Assembly: GCF_964199755.1 (NCBI RefSeq) | Contig: NW_027435929.1 | Coordinates: forward strand, 7,501-71,500 | DNA from: Larus michahellis | Lineage: Eukaryota > Chordata > Aves > Charadriiformes > Laridae | Direction: 5' to 3' | DNA: 64,000 bases | Shown here: positions 46,413 to 56,449 of the stretch, in pieces | How positions within the stretch are numbered: the first letter of the stretch is position 1 | Layout: every line of letters begins with the position of its first letter | Notes under the pieces: generated by a model | Told to the model about the DNA's origin: nothing | Seen by the model: only the letters and a program-made list of their open reading frames with translations | The model's database searches: none | Position numbers and translations under genes: made by a program

Positions 46413-47784
46413 CGAGCCACAGCAGCCGGGGCTTTTGCAGCATTACAACCCACGGGAGGGGGATCGAACAGGCCAGGTCCGAAGGTCTGCGACAATCCCC
46501 TGCTGATCCCCTCTGCTCCACCTGAGGCCGATGGAGGAGGCAGAATGTCAGCAGAGAAGGACAGAGCCGGAGCTGTTTGCTCCTGACATTGCCCACCTCG
46601 CCCCCTCCCCTCCCCAGTCGTCTCCCTGAGATAAAAGTGCTGTCTTTGTATGTCTCTGTGTAAGTGTGTGTGGGCGCCGGCTTATACCTGCTGATCAGCA
46701 TGTGTGCTACTGTTTGCTTTTTGTTGTGTGCAGTGTCGTTAGGTGACTCCACTGGAGCAGGCGTTCTGCCCGGTGTGGTACTGTTCTCGTATGCAACTAG
46801 GGCTGACACTCTGTCAAGTGAAGAAGTTTGTGTATACACAATGTTTAGACGTAAGGCGAGCGCGCCCCAGGCAGATACACCAGGATGGGCTGTAGAACCG
46901 ATGGAAGTCCTGAAATATTGGGGGAGTTTTCACGAGCCGACACGTTTACGGTCTCGGGAACGGCTCGTCCATGCAGGGCGTATCGCTGGTTGTTTGTTGT
47001 TTGTCTATAAGGTCATGGTTGATTGGGAAAAGGAGTTGAGCCAAAATCTATAGATTGCTCTGTAGGAAAATGAGAAACTTAAGGAAAAATGAGAAACTGA
47101 GCTCTTGTTGCAAAGGCAGACTTTTATGTCAGTCGTAAGTGATGAAAAAAAAAAAAAAAAGAAAGAAAAAAATGAAAAAGAGAAAAAAAAAAAAAAAAGA
47201 AACCAAACAGGAACAATTAGATGGGAAATGTGCCATGTTAGCACAAAAGTATGCCATAAGCATTACGAGAAAGCATCAGAAAAAGAGAAATAGGACACCT
47301 GATTCAAAGCAGTACCATAGAGATATGGTTTTGGTTTTTTCCTATATGTGTATATGTTATTGCATGCCTTAGTAGATTGCTCTGTGTTATACCCTGCGAG
47401 ACTAAAATGAACCCCAGCAGAAGCGGTCTCTTGAGCAAGGGGGTGGAATATGGGAAAGCAATGGAAAATCGGCGAGGAGGATTGTAAATACACTCAAGGG
47501 ACTCGCACCTGGGTGCTGGAAAACACATATATCACACCAATTGTTATTCAGTCTCGGGTGCTGGCAAGAAAAACATTTGGATGACATAAGCCTGTAATGG
47601 ACTCACAGACACCTTATCTAGCTGCTTGAGAATCTTGGCCTGTTGTGGAAGAAGATCAAAGCACAGTACCAGCAAGAACAGGGAGTCCGCATGCTCTCTA
47701 GCTAACAAGGACTCTTTTGCTGCCAAGGATTCTTGCTAACAAGGACTCTCTTGCTGCCAAGGATAAGTTTAACAATGCTATTGT
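46413..47784 (+). other. unassigned ERV internal sequence
   Basis: The longest + frame (46664-47053, ~130 codons) has a hydrophobic start and contains 'GWAVEPMEVLKYWGSFHEP'. I do not recognise it, and a leader/gag remnant is a guess. Two A-rich tracts lie at 47144-47199, embedded in a Lys/Glu-rich frame that may once have been a coiled coil. A 34-bp direct duplication ('gctaacaaggactct') starts at 47701 and 47735. No primer-binding site is identified. Confidence 0.4.
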
Positions 47785-48303
47785 ACCGCTATTTCTGAGT
47801 TATTGCTAGATGTAGATAGTATTCGATATGCGATGTTGCAAAACAGAACTGCTACTGATTTTTTGCTTTCAGCTCACAGACATGGTTGTCAAGATTTTAA
47901 AGGATTGTATTGTATGAATCTAAGTGACCACTCCAAATCCATCCATGCCCAGCTGCAGGAACTGCACCGACCGAACCAGCAACTTGTGGAGACCACTGGG
48001 TGAAATCTCTTTGCTGGATGGACTTGGGGATGGGGTTGGTTGAAGCAAATTATACTCATCGCCTGTGTGGAAGGAATTTGTCTGTTATGTTTAGTATGCT
48101 GTTTGCCGTGTTTAATAAGCATTATACGATCAGCTGTAAATGCCGCTTTGCATCATACCCTTGTACGAGTTGTAGAATATGTTGCTCTAAAAACTATGTG
48201 TGTATCCATGAGAACCCGACCTTCACAGAAGAAGATAACAAGAAGGGATTACAACAATGTAGTCACGTATCAGACAGCTGCTGTTAGCAAAGCTGGATCA
48301 TGA
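47785..48303 (+). pseudogene. env: retroviral TM Env fragment 1 (alpharetrovirus-like)
   Basis: One frame encodes the ectodomain centre, membrane segment and tail of a retroviral transmembrane Env. It contains '[15 protein letters not shown]', '[20 protein letters not shown]', a hydrophobic membrane span of the 'ICLLCLVCCLPCLISII' type, and a basic tail. The layout resembles alpharetrovirus TM. The CX6CC motif of that class reads C-x6-Y-C. A single TGA at 48001-48003 breaks the frame between ectodomain and membrane span, and a stop at 47770 precedes it. The SU part and fusion peptide are missing. It differs clearly from the copy at 50.0 kb, so it is a different element and not a duplicate. 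Confidence 0.82.
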
Positions 48304-48312
48304 GTTTGGTGA

Positions 48313-48476
48313 GACTCGCTGCATACACTGGCCACGTGTGCAGCGACTCTGGCCTGTACTTTTCTACTCGATCCAGCGCAGGAGAGTCTGGTGGGACTCG
48401 CTGCGTGCACTGGCCATGCATGCAACGACTCTAGCCTGTACTTCTCCACTCAATCCAGTGCAGGATATAAGGAGGC
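48313..48476. repeat. 82-bp tandem duplication
   Basis: 'gactcgctgc' plus 'cactggcca' and 'ctgtacttctc' recur at 48313 and 48395, with about 85-90% identity by eye. Confidence 0.85.
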
Positions 48477-48794
48477 TGTCTCAGGTCAGAGAGGGGGAGA
48501 GAGACATGAGCACACTTTGAAGGTACAGGGGATACCCTGAAGCACTGTGTCTGCCCCCCCCCCCCAAGTTCTACGTTCATTAACCCCAACAGCTCTGAAG
48601 GCATTACAGTATGTTGCAAGATAAGATATAGTCTACTACTGCTGCAAGACGCATTGAACACCTTCCTACGAGAATTTCAACTTTATGCCCTGATAGGACA
48701 GTGGGATGATGCACTCGCAAAGAGCCTGACTGCATTTGCATTAGAGTGGGTATTTTTGCCAATTGTCAGCAACTGGGTCCTCTGTTATCATTTG

Positions 48795-49032
48795 GGGGGG
48801 TTAACCCGTTTACACCTGATGAACTTTGGTAATCCGATGTTATGCGCATTATGGAATTTGGACATGTTTCAGTTGATTCGTTTTCTCCCTTTATTGTAGC
48901 TACTGCTCATACAGGAGAGAAGGCTTGTGATGTTATTCGACATTGGTTGCAATGCATTGCAGTCATGGGAGTACCGAAAACTACAAAAACTGATAATGAA
49001 CCAGCTTATGTGTCCGCTACAGTACAGGTCTT

Positions 49033-49063
<31 letters not shown>

Positions 49064-49330
49064 GGGGTATTAAACGTGTCACCAGTATTCCTCATTCCCC
49101 GACTGGGCAAGCAATTGTGGAGCATATGCATCATACTTTAAAAACCATGCTTGCTAAACAAAAAAGGGGGAATCCCATAGGTATGACACCTCAAGAGTGA
49201 CTGTATAAAGAAACTCATGTTTTTAATTTTCTAAACATGTCTTCTTTGTTATCCACAGCAGTAGATCGACATTTTGTAAGAACTATTGAATGGCCTGAAC
49301 AACCGAAGGTGTATTATAAGCACCTTAAAT
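48795..49330 (+). pseudogene. pol: retroviral integrase core and C-terminal part
   Basis: The + strand encodes a retroviral integrase catalytic core. The first catalytic Asp is at 48836-48838 (in 'SDVMRIMEFGHVSVDSF'), the second at 48992-48994 (in 'TKTDNEPAYVS') and the Glu at 49120-49122 (in 'TGQAIVEHMHHTLK'). A C-terminal 'TAVDRHFVRTIEWPEQPKVY' part follows. Three lesions break it: a TAA at 48830-48832 just before the first Asp, a run of 25 T (49031-49055) where a few are expected, and a TGA at 49198-49200. The D-to-E distance is 20 bases longer than the usual 35-residue spacing, which fits the T-run growth. It resembles beta/alpha-type integrase. Confidence 0.88.
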
Positions 49331-49915
49331 TGGGGTGCATGCTAACCACAGATAATACTGCAACAAATAGAAGTTGTGAGCAAGACAATTCTGTAATGAT
49401 TTGTACTTCTCATCCGTATGTTTGCTTTGGCTCAAAATGCAAGTATACGAGAATATAATCAGTCTTATTGTGTAAATTTAACGCGAGTAAGGTATAAAAC
49501 AGCAGTAATATGGATAGGGAACTGGCAAAATGCATTAAAAACATGTCTTTCTCTGTATTGTGATTGGGAGTACAACCCTCGCAGACTTTGTGTTACATCT
49601 CTCCCCTGGAATATGTTGCTACATGGCTGAGAAATGGTTAAACACCATCTCCAAGGTGCTTTTGACATGTCGTTGCAACAAAATATTCGTCCTTTACATG
49701 ATCAGCTAAAAGCTCAAATACTAAAGATTCAAGACTTAATGAACTGCAATGTATTTGAAATATTACAAAAGGATTTCTCGTGGGTAAATCCAAAGAAACT
49801 GGCTTTCTGGGCTAAATTTAGGAATCTGGGTATTTATTGCCTTAGCAGGGTTCTTTTTGATTCTGTTTTTAATTGTGTTTAGTATATAACCTGCTAGGAG
49901 CGTCACAACGAGTAG
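49331..49915 (+). pseudogene. env: betaretrovirus-like Env fragment
   Basis: Directly after the integrase, broken frames encode what looks like a class II Env: a Cys/Asn-rich SU end ('NQSYCVNLTRVRYKTAV'), then 'LQGAFDMSLQQNIRPLHDQL' and 'DLMNCNVFEILQKDFSWVNP', then, after a 1-base frameshift near 49800, a hydrophobic membrane span ending with a stop at about 49889. A TGA at 49628-49630 also breaks it. Assignment to a betaretrovirus-like Env rests on the overall pattern and on the pol neighbour, with moderate certainty. Confidence 0.55.
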
Positions 49916-49960
49916 AAGCACAAGTCATGGCAACCTTGTTAATAAATGGTCTGGTATTAA

Positions 49961-49976
49961 ACAAAAAAGGGGGAGA
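49961..49976 (+). promoter_or_regulatory. polypurine tract, inner
   Basis: 'acaaaaaagggggaga' follows the betaretrovirus-like Env, as at a proviral 3' end, but no LTR follows. Sequence of the second TM Env begins instead, so this is a recombination junction. Confidence 0.6.
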
Positions 49977-49989
49977 TATGGCAGATCTA

Positions 49990-50609
49990 CGAGCAGAGGC
50001 CTGCGTACGGCCAGAGACACAGTGAGCAGAGCACACAGTAAACACAGAGCCAAGAGAACAGTTCATACCTTCACTCCATCCTGTGACGATCATATAACAT
50101 TTTCGAATCTCGGACAAAGAATAGGGCTAAGTATTCTTCCCTCGCTAGGAACAGCAACGGCATTAAATATGTTGAATAAGATAGGGCGTTGGGCAAGTAA
50201 ACAGATAAACCTTACAACTGAAATAATATCTAGCTTGCTTACTGATGTTGATAGCATTCAGCATGCTGTGTTGCAAAATCGAGGGGCTATTGATTTTTTG
50301 CTGTTAGCTCAGGGTCATGGATGTGAAGATTTTGAAGGTATGTATCGTATGAACCTTTCCGACCACTCATCATCCATTCATAAGCAGTTACGGGATCTGA
50401 AGGATAACATGTCCAAATTAAACGTGGTCAAAAATGGTTTCGATGATTGGTTAAACTCATGGGGTATAACGGGATGGTTATCAGACTTACTAAAGCAAGG
50501 GCTCATGCTACTGTTGGTTATATTATTATTGATTATGGTAGCCTCGTGTGTTCTCTGCAAAGTGACTGACATGATAGAAAATGCCATGCATAAGGTCTCG
50601 CTGGCTTAA
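49990..50609 (+). pseudogene. env: retroviral TM Env 2, open TM frame without SU
   Basis: The frame 50022-50609 (195 codons) is open and encodes nearly a full transmembrane Env subunit. It has a furin-type RAKR site at residues 9-12, a fusion-peptide-like hydrophobic stretch at ~30-50, a heptad-rich region with 'DVDSIQHAVLQNRGAIDF' at ~75-92, 'GHGCEDFEGMYRMNLSD' at ~98-114, N-glycosylation sites at N63, N111 and N129, a membrane span at ~160-178 and a short tail. The alpharetrovirus-like CX6CC motif reads C101-x6-Y108-R109, so both paired cysteines are gone. SU is absent and no signal peptide precedes it, so it should not make a working Env. A polypurine tract and LTR follow. Confidence 0.85.
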
Positions 50610-50624
50610 GAAGAAAAAGGGGGT
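50608..50624 (+). promoter_or_regulatory. polypurine tract, 3' LTR
   Basis: 'aagaagaaaaagggggt' lies immediately before the 3' LTR and is the expected second-strand primer site. Confidence 0.85.
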
Positions 50625-50626
50625 AT

Positions 50627-50995
50627 TGTAGGAATGTATCTGAGAGAAAATGGTCACGTGAGCCAGCCTCCCTACTGTGAGAGATTAGATTAAGGGCAAA
50701 ACAGGTGGTAGAAGATGGAATTAGTACATGGGGAAAAATGGGAACTGAGAAGGTAGAAAACATGTTGTGCTAATGACTAAGCAATTTACTATGTGAATTC
50801 TTGTAACCAATCTGATCTGTGAATGAACTTCATGGACAGCGTGTGGACAGTGTAACTAGCTAATCAGAAATAAGCAAGTGGCATGTACGGCTACAACACA
50901 GGGTATAAAAGATGATGATCTGTGCTTAATAAACGGCTTCTGTTGATTCACATTGGATCATCTGGAGTCCAGTTATTTCTCCTCACTTAGGGACA
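50627..50995 (+). repeat. 3' LTR (369 bp)
   Basis: Begins tgtaggaatg and ends ctcctca, next to the target-site duplication. It carries TATAAAAG at 50904-50911 and AATAAA at 50928-50933, only ~20 bp later, so U3/R/U5 are compact. Confidence 0.93.
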
Positions 50996-51088
50996 TGGTT
51001 TAGAGGTGGTTTTGGTCAGGGTAGGTTAATGGTTGGACTTGATGATCTTAAAGGTCGCTTCCAACCTCAGCGATTCTATGACTCTATA
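50996..51088 (+). mobile_element. CR1 LINE, right part (3' end)
   Basis: After the shared cttagg the CR1 continues with 'gacatggtttagaggtgg', 'ggttggacttgatgatc' and 'cttccaacctcagcgattct', ending in the terminal repeat near 51088. This completes the element left at 45902. Confidence 0.95.
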
Positions 51089-51485
51089 TTGCAGCCCAAG
51101 GCTCCACAGGTCTAAGTACTTACGCTAAGCAAAACTTTGGGCTGTGACACTACGTCACATACACGGACTTGGGAAGTCTTCCGAGGGAAGGAAAGGGGTG
51201 CGCGAAGTCCGCGACAAAGCTGAATATGTGCTAAGGGTAACCTCAGAGGCATCCATAGCTGTTGTGACATGATGAGAAGGGTCCTGAATGGGCCATAGGG
51301 ACGGAAGAAGGTACAGGGACACGAGGAGGAAAGTGGAGGGCGGCGGTGGAACGGAGTGCAGATGTCCTCAGGAGGCTGGGGACCAAATGGAAGCATCCTA
51401 GATGGCACAGAGGGTGATAACAGGGCTCTGAGGCACAAACACAGCCAAGGACGGGTTTCTGAGAGAAAGAGCTCAGACATAAAAT
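51089..51485. repeat. degenerate purine-biased repeat (as at 43.6 kb)
   Basis: 'agcatcctagatggcacaga' and 'gtgcagatgtcctcagg' resemble motifs at 44.15-44.23 kb, so the two stretches are probably one repeat family split by the later CR1 and ERV. No gene is seen. Confidence 0.4.
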
Positions 51486-52600
51486 TTTATAAGTCACAGG
51501 AATTAAGAAAATAAGAAAAAAAAATTAAAGAATAGAAATGGCGAACTCAAAACACTTAGAAAATCAAAAAACAGAGGGCACAAAGGAAAGACAAGAAACA
51601 ATTAAAAAGAAAGACAGCAAAGGAGATAAGTGTAAACGGAAAATCTTAAAAGCGTCCGTGATTAAAGGCGCAAGGAAACGAATTACAGAATAACAATGGC
51701 AAACTAAATCGGAGACGTAGAAACAAAAATTAAAAAGCAACAGTGTTAAGGAAAGACAATAAATAATTTTAAAATGACAGCAAAGAGAACAAAAGTATAC
51801 ATAGCAAGAACACTGAAAAAGCGGTAGCCAGTAGAGTAAATAAAGAGGAATATTACAAAATAGGGATGGCAAACAAAGACAGATGTAGAAAGACAATTTT
51901 AAATGCAACAGCAGAAAGGAAAGACAGGAAATGATGCAATGAAAAGATAAGCCATAAAGACAACAAACAAGACAAAAAACCCCAAAACTTAAGAAGTGAT
52001 GGGGATTGGGGAAACAAAACAAAATAATTAGGAAACACGGACAGCAAACTGCAACGGAGATGTAGAAAGAAAATTTTAAAAAGCCTCTGCATTAAAGAAA
52101 TAAGAAAAAAATTTAAAATATACCCAGTGCACCAGATAAAAATGGACAAAAAGAACCTTTTAAAAGCAAGACTGATGACAGAAAGAAAAGAAAAAAATTA
52201 AAAACATAGCAAGAGCAAAATAAACACAAAAGTGTAAACGCAAAGGAGTAAAAGACCAATACAGAACAAACAAAAAATTGGTATTAGCAGCTTCATAAAA
52301 GTAGACACAGAATTTTTAAAGCGAGGGGGTAAAAGACAGGAAAAATTAAAAGGTGAAAATGGCAAACTGGATAAAAGTTGATAGAAAATTTAAAAAACAA
52401 ACAGATTAAGAAAACAGGGAGCAAAAAAAAAAATAGGCTCAAACAACTGAATAAATAAAGACAATGAAACAAAATTGGAAAAGTAACAAAGTAGAGCACA
52501 GGCAAAAAGAATTAAAAAACACAGACAGGAATCTGGGTAAATGGAGACACAGAAAGAAGATTTGGAAAGGAATGGGGTACTGGCCATACAGGTAGGCAGC
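51486..52600. repeat. A-rich degenerate ~165-bp tandem repeat
   Basis: A motif of the type 'atggcaaactaaatcggaga' followed by 'gtagaaa...aatttaaaaa' recurs at about 51537, 51695, 51867, 52038, 52357 and 52530. This fits a spacing of 158-172 bp, with one copy hard to see. The long T-rich minus frames (for example 51564-52022) are products of A-richness. Confidence 0.6.
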
Positions 52601-53579
52601 CATTTAAATAGCAGGAGCTGGAGTCGGACCAACAGCCACAGGACACTGGAAGAGGGATGCGGGGTGGAGCAGAGGGAGTCACTGGAATTAGAGACAGGTT
52701 GCTGGGTAGAGGGAGACCTACAAATGCAATTTTCACAAGCAATAGCGAAGAAGGCAGCGGGGGAAGAATAAAATAAGAGCGGATGGGGAGCTGGGAAGGC
52801 AGAGGCACAGAAAGGAAATGGAGAAGGGGAGAAAGAACATGCTGGCATTAAGCAGAAGAGCAAAAAGCTTTGGGGAGCCAGAAGCCGGGACAAGCAAGGC
52901 GGCAGGCAGAGATCAGAAGAGGCATGGCAGGGAAAGGCCTGGACATGCACAAGAGGGCACATGACTCACCGCAGCTCCTGGCACGTGTGGGAGACCTTCG
53001 CTGCTCACAGGCTTCTCTCTCTGCCCCTTTGTCCTCGGTGGTGCGGTCAGCCTGACGACCCTTGCCCACCTAGGAGCGGGCAGGGGGTGCCTCGACGCTC
53101 TTGTCCCATGAAGCTCACACGCGCAGCCGACAAAGGCAGCAAGCTCACGGCGCTCTGTGCTGGTGGTGCCCTCGGTCAGGGATGGCCGGGAGGGATCCTT
53201 CCTCGCTGCGGGGAGCGTCCGTTCCTGGCTGGAGGCACCTGCCTTTCAGAACCCCCTTCATTTGACTCCTCAGCCAGCGCTGGCAGGCAGCTGTGCCCAG
53301 GCAGCCCCCTTAGAAGTTAGAGGCCCTTGGCAAAGCAGACCCATCCCCAGGGCAGCCTTTCTTTTTAAGCCCTTGGCCCAGCCCATGCTCACCTCATGGG
53401 TCCCACCTGGGCTGCCTCAGCCCCAGCTGGAGCCCATTGGGAACAGGGGCCATTGCCAAAGCCCCACAGCACATCACCCCCTCCCCTGAGCCTCTCCCCG
53501 ACCACCAGCTCTGCATCTTCTTCCTAGATGCTCTCCCTCCACTTTTAGGGGGAACCCCATGTGACACACACTGTCCACC
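52601..53579. other. GC-rich unclassified segment
   Basis: Base composition changes sharply from A-rich to GC-rich near 52.95 kb. Several overlapping frames of 60-120 codons exist on both strands, none with a recognisable domain. I see no repeat or RNA. Confidence 0.4.
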
Positions 53580-54740
53580 CCACAACAAAGTCTTGTTTTG
53601 ATTTACAACTACCATCCAGAGCAACACTACAACCTGCCATTAAAAAAAGAAACAAAAAGCAAAAAACACAAACCCACAAACATTACACCCCACACAAAGC
53701 AGCCTTAACAGGTTTGAGATGCAGTCTGCTTCACTACTGCTGAACAGCTCTGCTCATCCCAAAAAAAAAAAAAACCCTAATAAAAGAGCTGCCCACACCA
53801 CCTGCTGATGGCTACTTGATGGGAGTTGACTGTACCACCTTTGCCTCAACAGTATCATTAGATCAACGTATTACCCATAGACTCTTGCTGCTCTTCCCCC
53901 TACCCCTGACTCTACGCGACCGGGCAGAGCAGCTCCAAGCCCACCACACACAAGCACAGACCAACACTACACACAACACTACAAACAATGCACCTCACAG
54001 ATCAGAGAAAACTCTCAGCAAGAAGGATGACACTCCGACGTAAGTGATTGTCAGGCAAGAAGACCTGTGGGCCCATGACGGTGACATGAGAAGCCTCTAG
54101 GGAAAGACCAGGAAATGAGGACAACGTAATGGCCCGGGACAACAAGCGACTCTCAGACTGAGAAGATGTATGCGCAGGAAGCCGGTCTTCAAGACCTAAG
54201 AACTTAAGGATGCATGGAAGAAGTCCCAGTCACTGAAAATGGATGGCTAGAGAACAGAGCTGCTCCCGCAGCCAGGAACAACACTGTAAATGAGGACCGT
54301 CCAGAAACTTCTGAGTTTCTAAAGACCCAGCCGCGCTTTAAGCTTATGATGCAAGAAAAGCAGCACCTGACTGGGGCAATGCCAATGGGTACAGGCATTC
54401 AAGGCTCTAGGGATGGTGCCTGAAGTACAGACCACGCTCCTCAAGTGGAAAGAGAACATCAAGACCCAAGGAAGGACAGAAAACACACCACACAAACAAC
54501 ACGATGGACACAGGCTGGAACCGCCCTGCCCGGCTCATGCTAGCATCGTGCTGAAGACTAACCCGCTCCCTTTACCTGCCCAAAGGGGACTGCTCCAGCC
54601 CTCTGCCCTTTTCTAACTTTAAGACGCCTCCCTGCAACTCCCAAACTTCTCCCCTCCTCCCAAGCCCTCCCCAGCTCTGGCCGCTCAACTTAGCTTTCAG
54701 ACGGCTGGAGGTCTTAAATCCCACGTCCATGGAGGGAAGA
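53580..54740 (-). repeat. partial macrosatellite unit E
   Basis: 'cattacaccccacacaaagc', 'actctcagcaagaaggatga', 'gcaggaagcc' with 'cttcaagacctaagaac', and 'ggaaccgccctgcccggc' follow the same order as the left ends of units B-D. The unit breaks off before the promoter block. It lies ~10 kb right of unit D, beyond the CR1/ERV and other repeats. Confidence 0.82.
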
Positions 54741-54774
54741 AGTCCCAGTCACTGAAAACAGATGGTTAGAGAAC

Positions 54775-54848
54775 AGAGCGCATTTAGAAACATAAACACA
54801 GTGATTCCACAAGGGCACCTGTGCACGTGATGGCACTTTACCACATGC
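54775..54848. repeat. block C fragment (short)
   Basis: 'catttagaaacataaacaca' and 'gtgcacgtgatggcacttta' match the left part of block C, then switch straight to satellite. Confidence 0.75.
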
Positions 54849-56224
54849 AAGATGTAACATTATACAGGGCAGTACAAGGCTAATACACAGTCAAATAAGG
54901 AGCAACCCATCGCAAAATTCATGATACAGTGTAGTACTATGACAGAATGTCACAAAAGATGAAGAAAATGATACAGCAATAAAATACAATACATAACAGA
55001 ATACAGGGCAGTACAAGCAAATACACAATCAAATAAAGAACTAATTACAAAACTCAAAATACAGTGCTGTACAATCCCAGACAGTCTCAGGTGGCGGTAA
55101 AGACACTTACAGGGGAATAGAGTTCAAGACGTAACTCCAAACAGGCCGGTACAAGGCAATACAGGGTCAAATAGAGTACAACAGCCTAAGAAGCTCTCAA
55201 TACAGTGCCTGTCAATGCCAGAATACATCAGATGGCTCGCGGCATGGTGAGAGGGCAATACAACGCAAGACTTTAGGAAAATACAGGGCAGTACAAGGCA
55301 ATACGTCGTCAAAGATAGAACAACCGATCAAAAACACCCTCAGTTGAGTGCCGTACAATCCCAGAGAGTCTAAAAGGACAGTTAAGACAATTTCATGGCA
55401 ACACAACGCACAATGTAACACAATACAGGGCACTCCAAGGCAATACAGAACAATATAAAAAACAACCTATCAAAACCCCACAATACAGTGCTGTACAATC
55501 CCACACGGTCTCAGGTGGCGGTCGAGACAGTTATGGGGCAACACAATCCGAGATGCAACAGTACACAACAGAGTAGAATGGAATACGCAGTCAAATAAAT
55601 AACAACCCATTAAAACAAACAAACCACAATACAGTGCAGGACAACACAAAAAATAAATGAGATGGCACTCAAGACAGAGCAAAACAATGCAAGAAGTAAC
55701 AAAAGAGAGGGGCGTACCGTGAAATACAGAGTCAAATAAACAACCAATTAAGTATCCCGCAATGCAGTGCGCTGCAATGCCAAAATACGTCAGACAGCAG
55801 TCGAGGAAACGACAGAGCTATGCAATGGACGACATAACAACACAGGGTGGTACAACACCAAAATGTATCAGATGGCACTCAGAACAATAACACGGCAATA
55901 CAATGCAAGATGCAAGAATACAAGGTGGTAACAAGGCAATACACGGTCAAATACAGAACCACCAATAAAACCTGCACAATACAGATCGCTACAATCCCAG
56001 AACGTCTAAAGTAACAGTGAACGGAATGATGGGGCAATACAATGCAAGATACAGCACTAGACAGGGCAATATGCAGCAACACACCTTCACATAAAGAACA
56101 ACCGACTGAAAAACGCACAATACGCACCAGTGCAATGCCGGAACAGATCAGATGGCAGTCAGGGCGATTACAGGGCACTACAATGCAAAACGTGATGCCG
56201 TAAAGAACAGTACAAGGCAATAGG
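54849..56224. repeat. ~140-bp satellite, block 6
   Basis: Typical monomers ('tacagggcagtacaaggc', 'acacagtcaaataa') continue to the next block C fragment, showing that the family extends across the whole window. Confidence 0.9.
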
Positions 56225-56395
56225 CAGTTGTGGCAGGCAGAGCGATTCACTTCACTCCTAAGAGAGAAGGGGAGAAACATTTAGAAACACACACACAGGG
56301 ATTCAACAAAGGTAGCAGTGCACGTGACAGCGCTTCACCAGACTGCACGGCCACGTACCCCCGGTTATTTACTGCCTAGGGGCCACTCACATCAA
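56225..56395. repeat. block C fragment (left end)
   Basis: 'gcgattcacttcactcc', 'gattcaacaaaggtagcagt' and 'ggttatttactgcctagggg' match the left quarter of block C. It breaks off at 'gggccactcac' and is followed by an A-run and the 180-bp satellite. Confidence 0.85.
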
Positions 56396-56449
56396 CAACC
56401 GCCCCATAAAAAAAAAAACGACAGCTCAGTGCAGCACCCTGCCAGAACC

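Larger units (their letters stand above)
45903..51001 (+). mobile_element. rearranged mosaic endogenous retrovirus
   Basis: The 5.1-kb insertion lies in a CR1 and is bounded by the direct repeat cttagg (45903-45908 and 50996-51001), a 6-bp target-site duplication as used by alpha- and betaretroviruses. The outer ends are TG...CA. Inside are, in order, a 31-bp LTR stub, a complete LTR in inverse orientation with the end of env, unassigned sequence, a TM Env fragment, an integrase core, a betaretrovirus-like Env fragment with a polypurine tract, a second TM Env, a second polypurine tract and the 3' LTR. No gag or reverse transcriptase is recognised. All coding parts except the last TM carry stops or frameshifts. 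Confidence 0.88.

Noticed and set aside
46664..47053. 129-codon frame as a gag or accessory gene
   Set aside because: No zinc knuckle, capsid or matrix motif and no homologue recognised. It is left as unassigned ERV sequence.
48540..48660. C-run and poly-pyrimidine stretch as a regulatory element in the ERV
   Set aside because: A single homopolymer run (cccccccccc) without conserved neighbours. Nothing supports a function.
52390..53489. Frames of 100-190 codons in the A-rich and GC-rich stretch as host exons
   Set aside because: Overlapping frames lie on both strands, no domain is recognised, and they follow base composition. No splice pattern supports exons.
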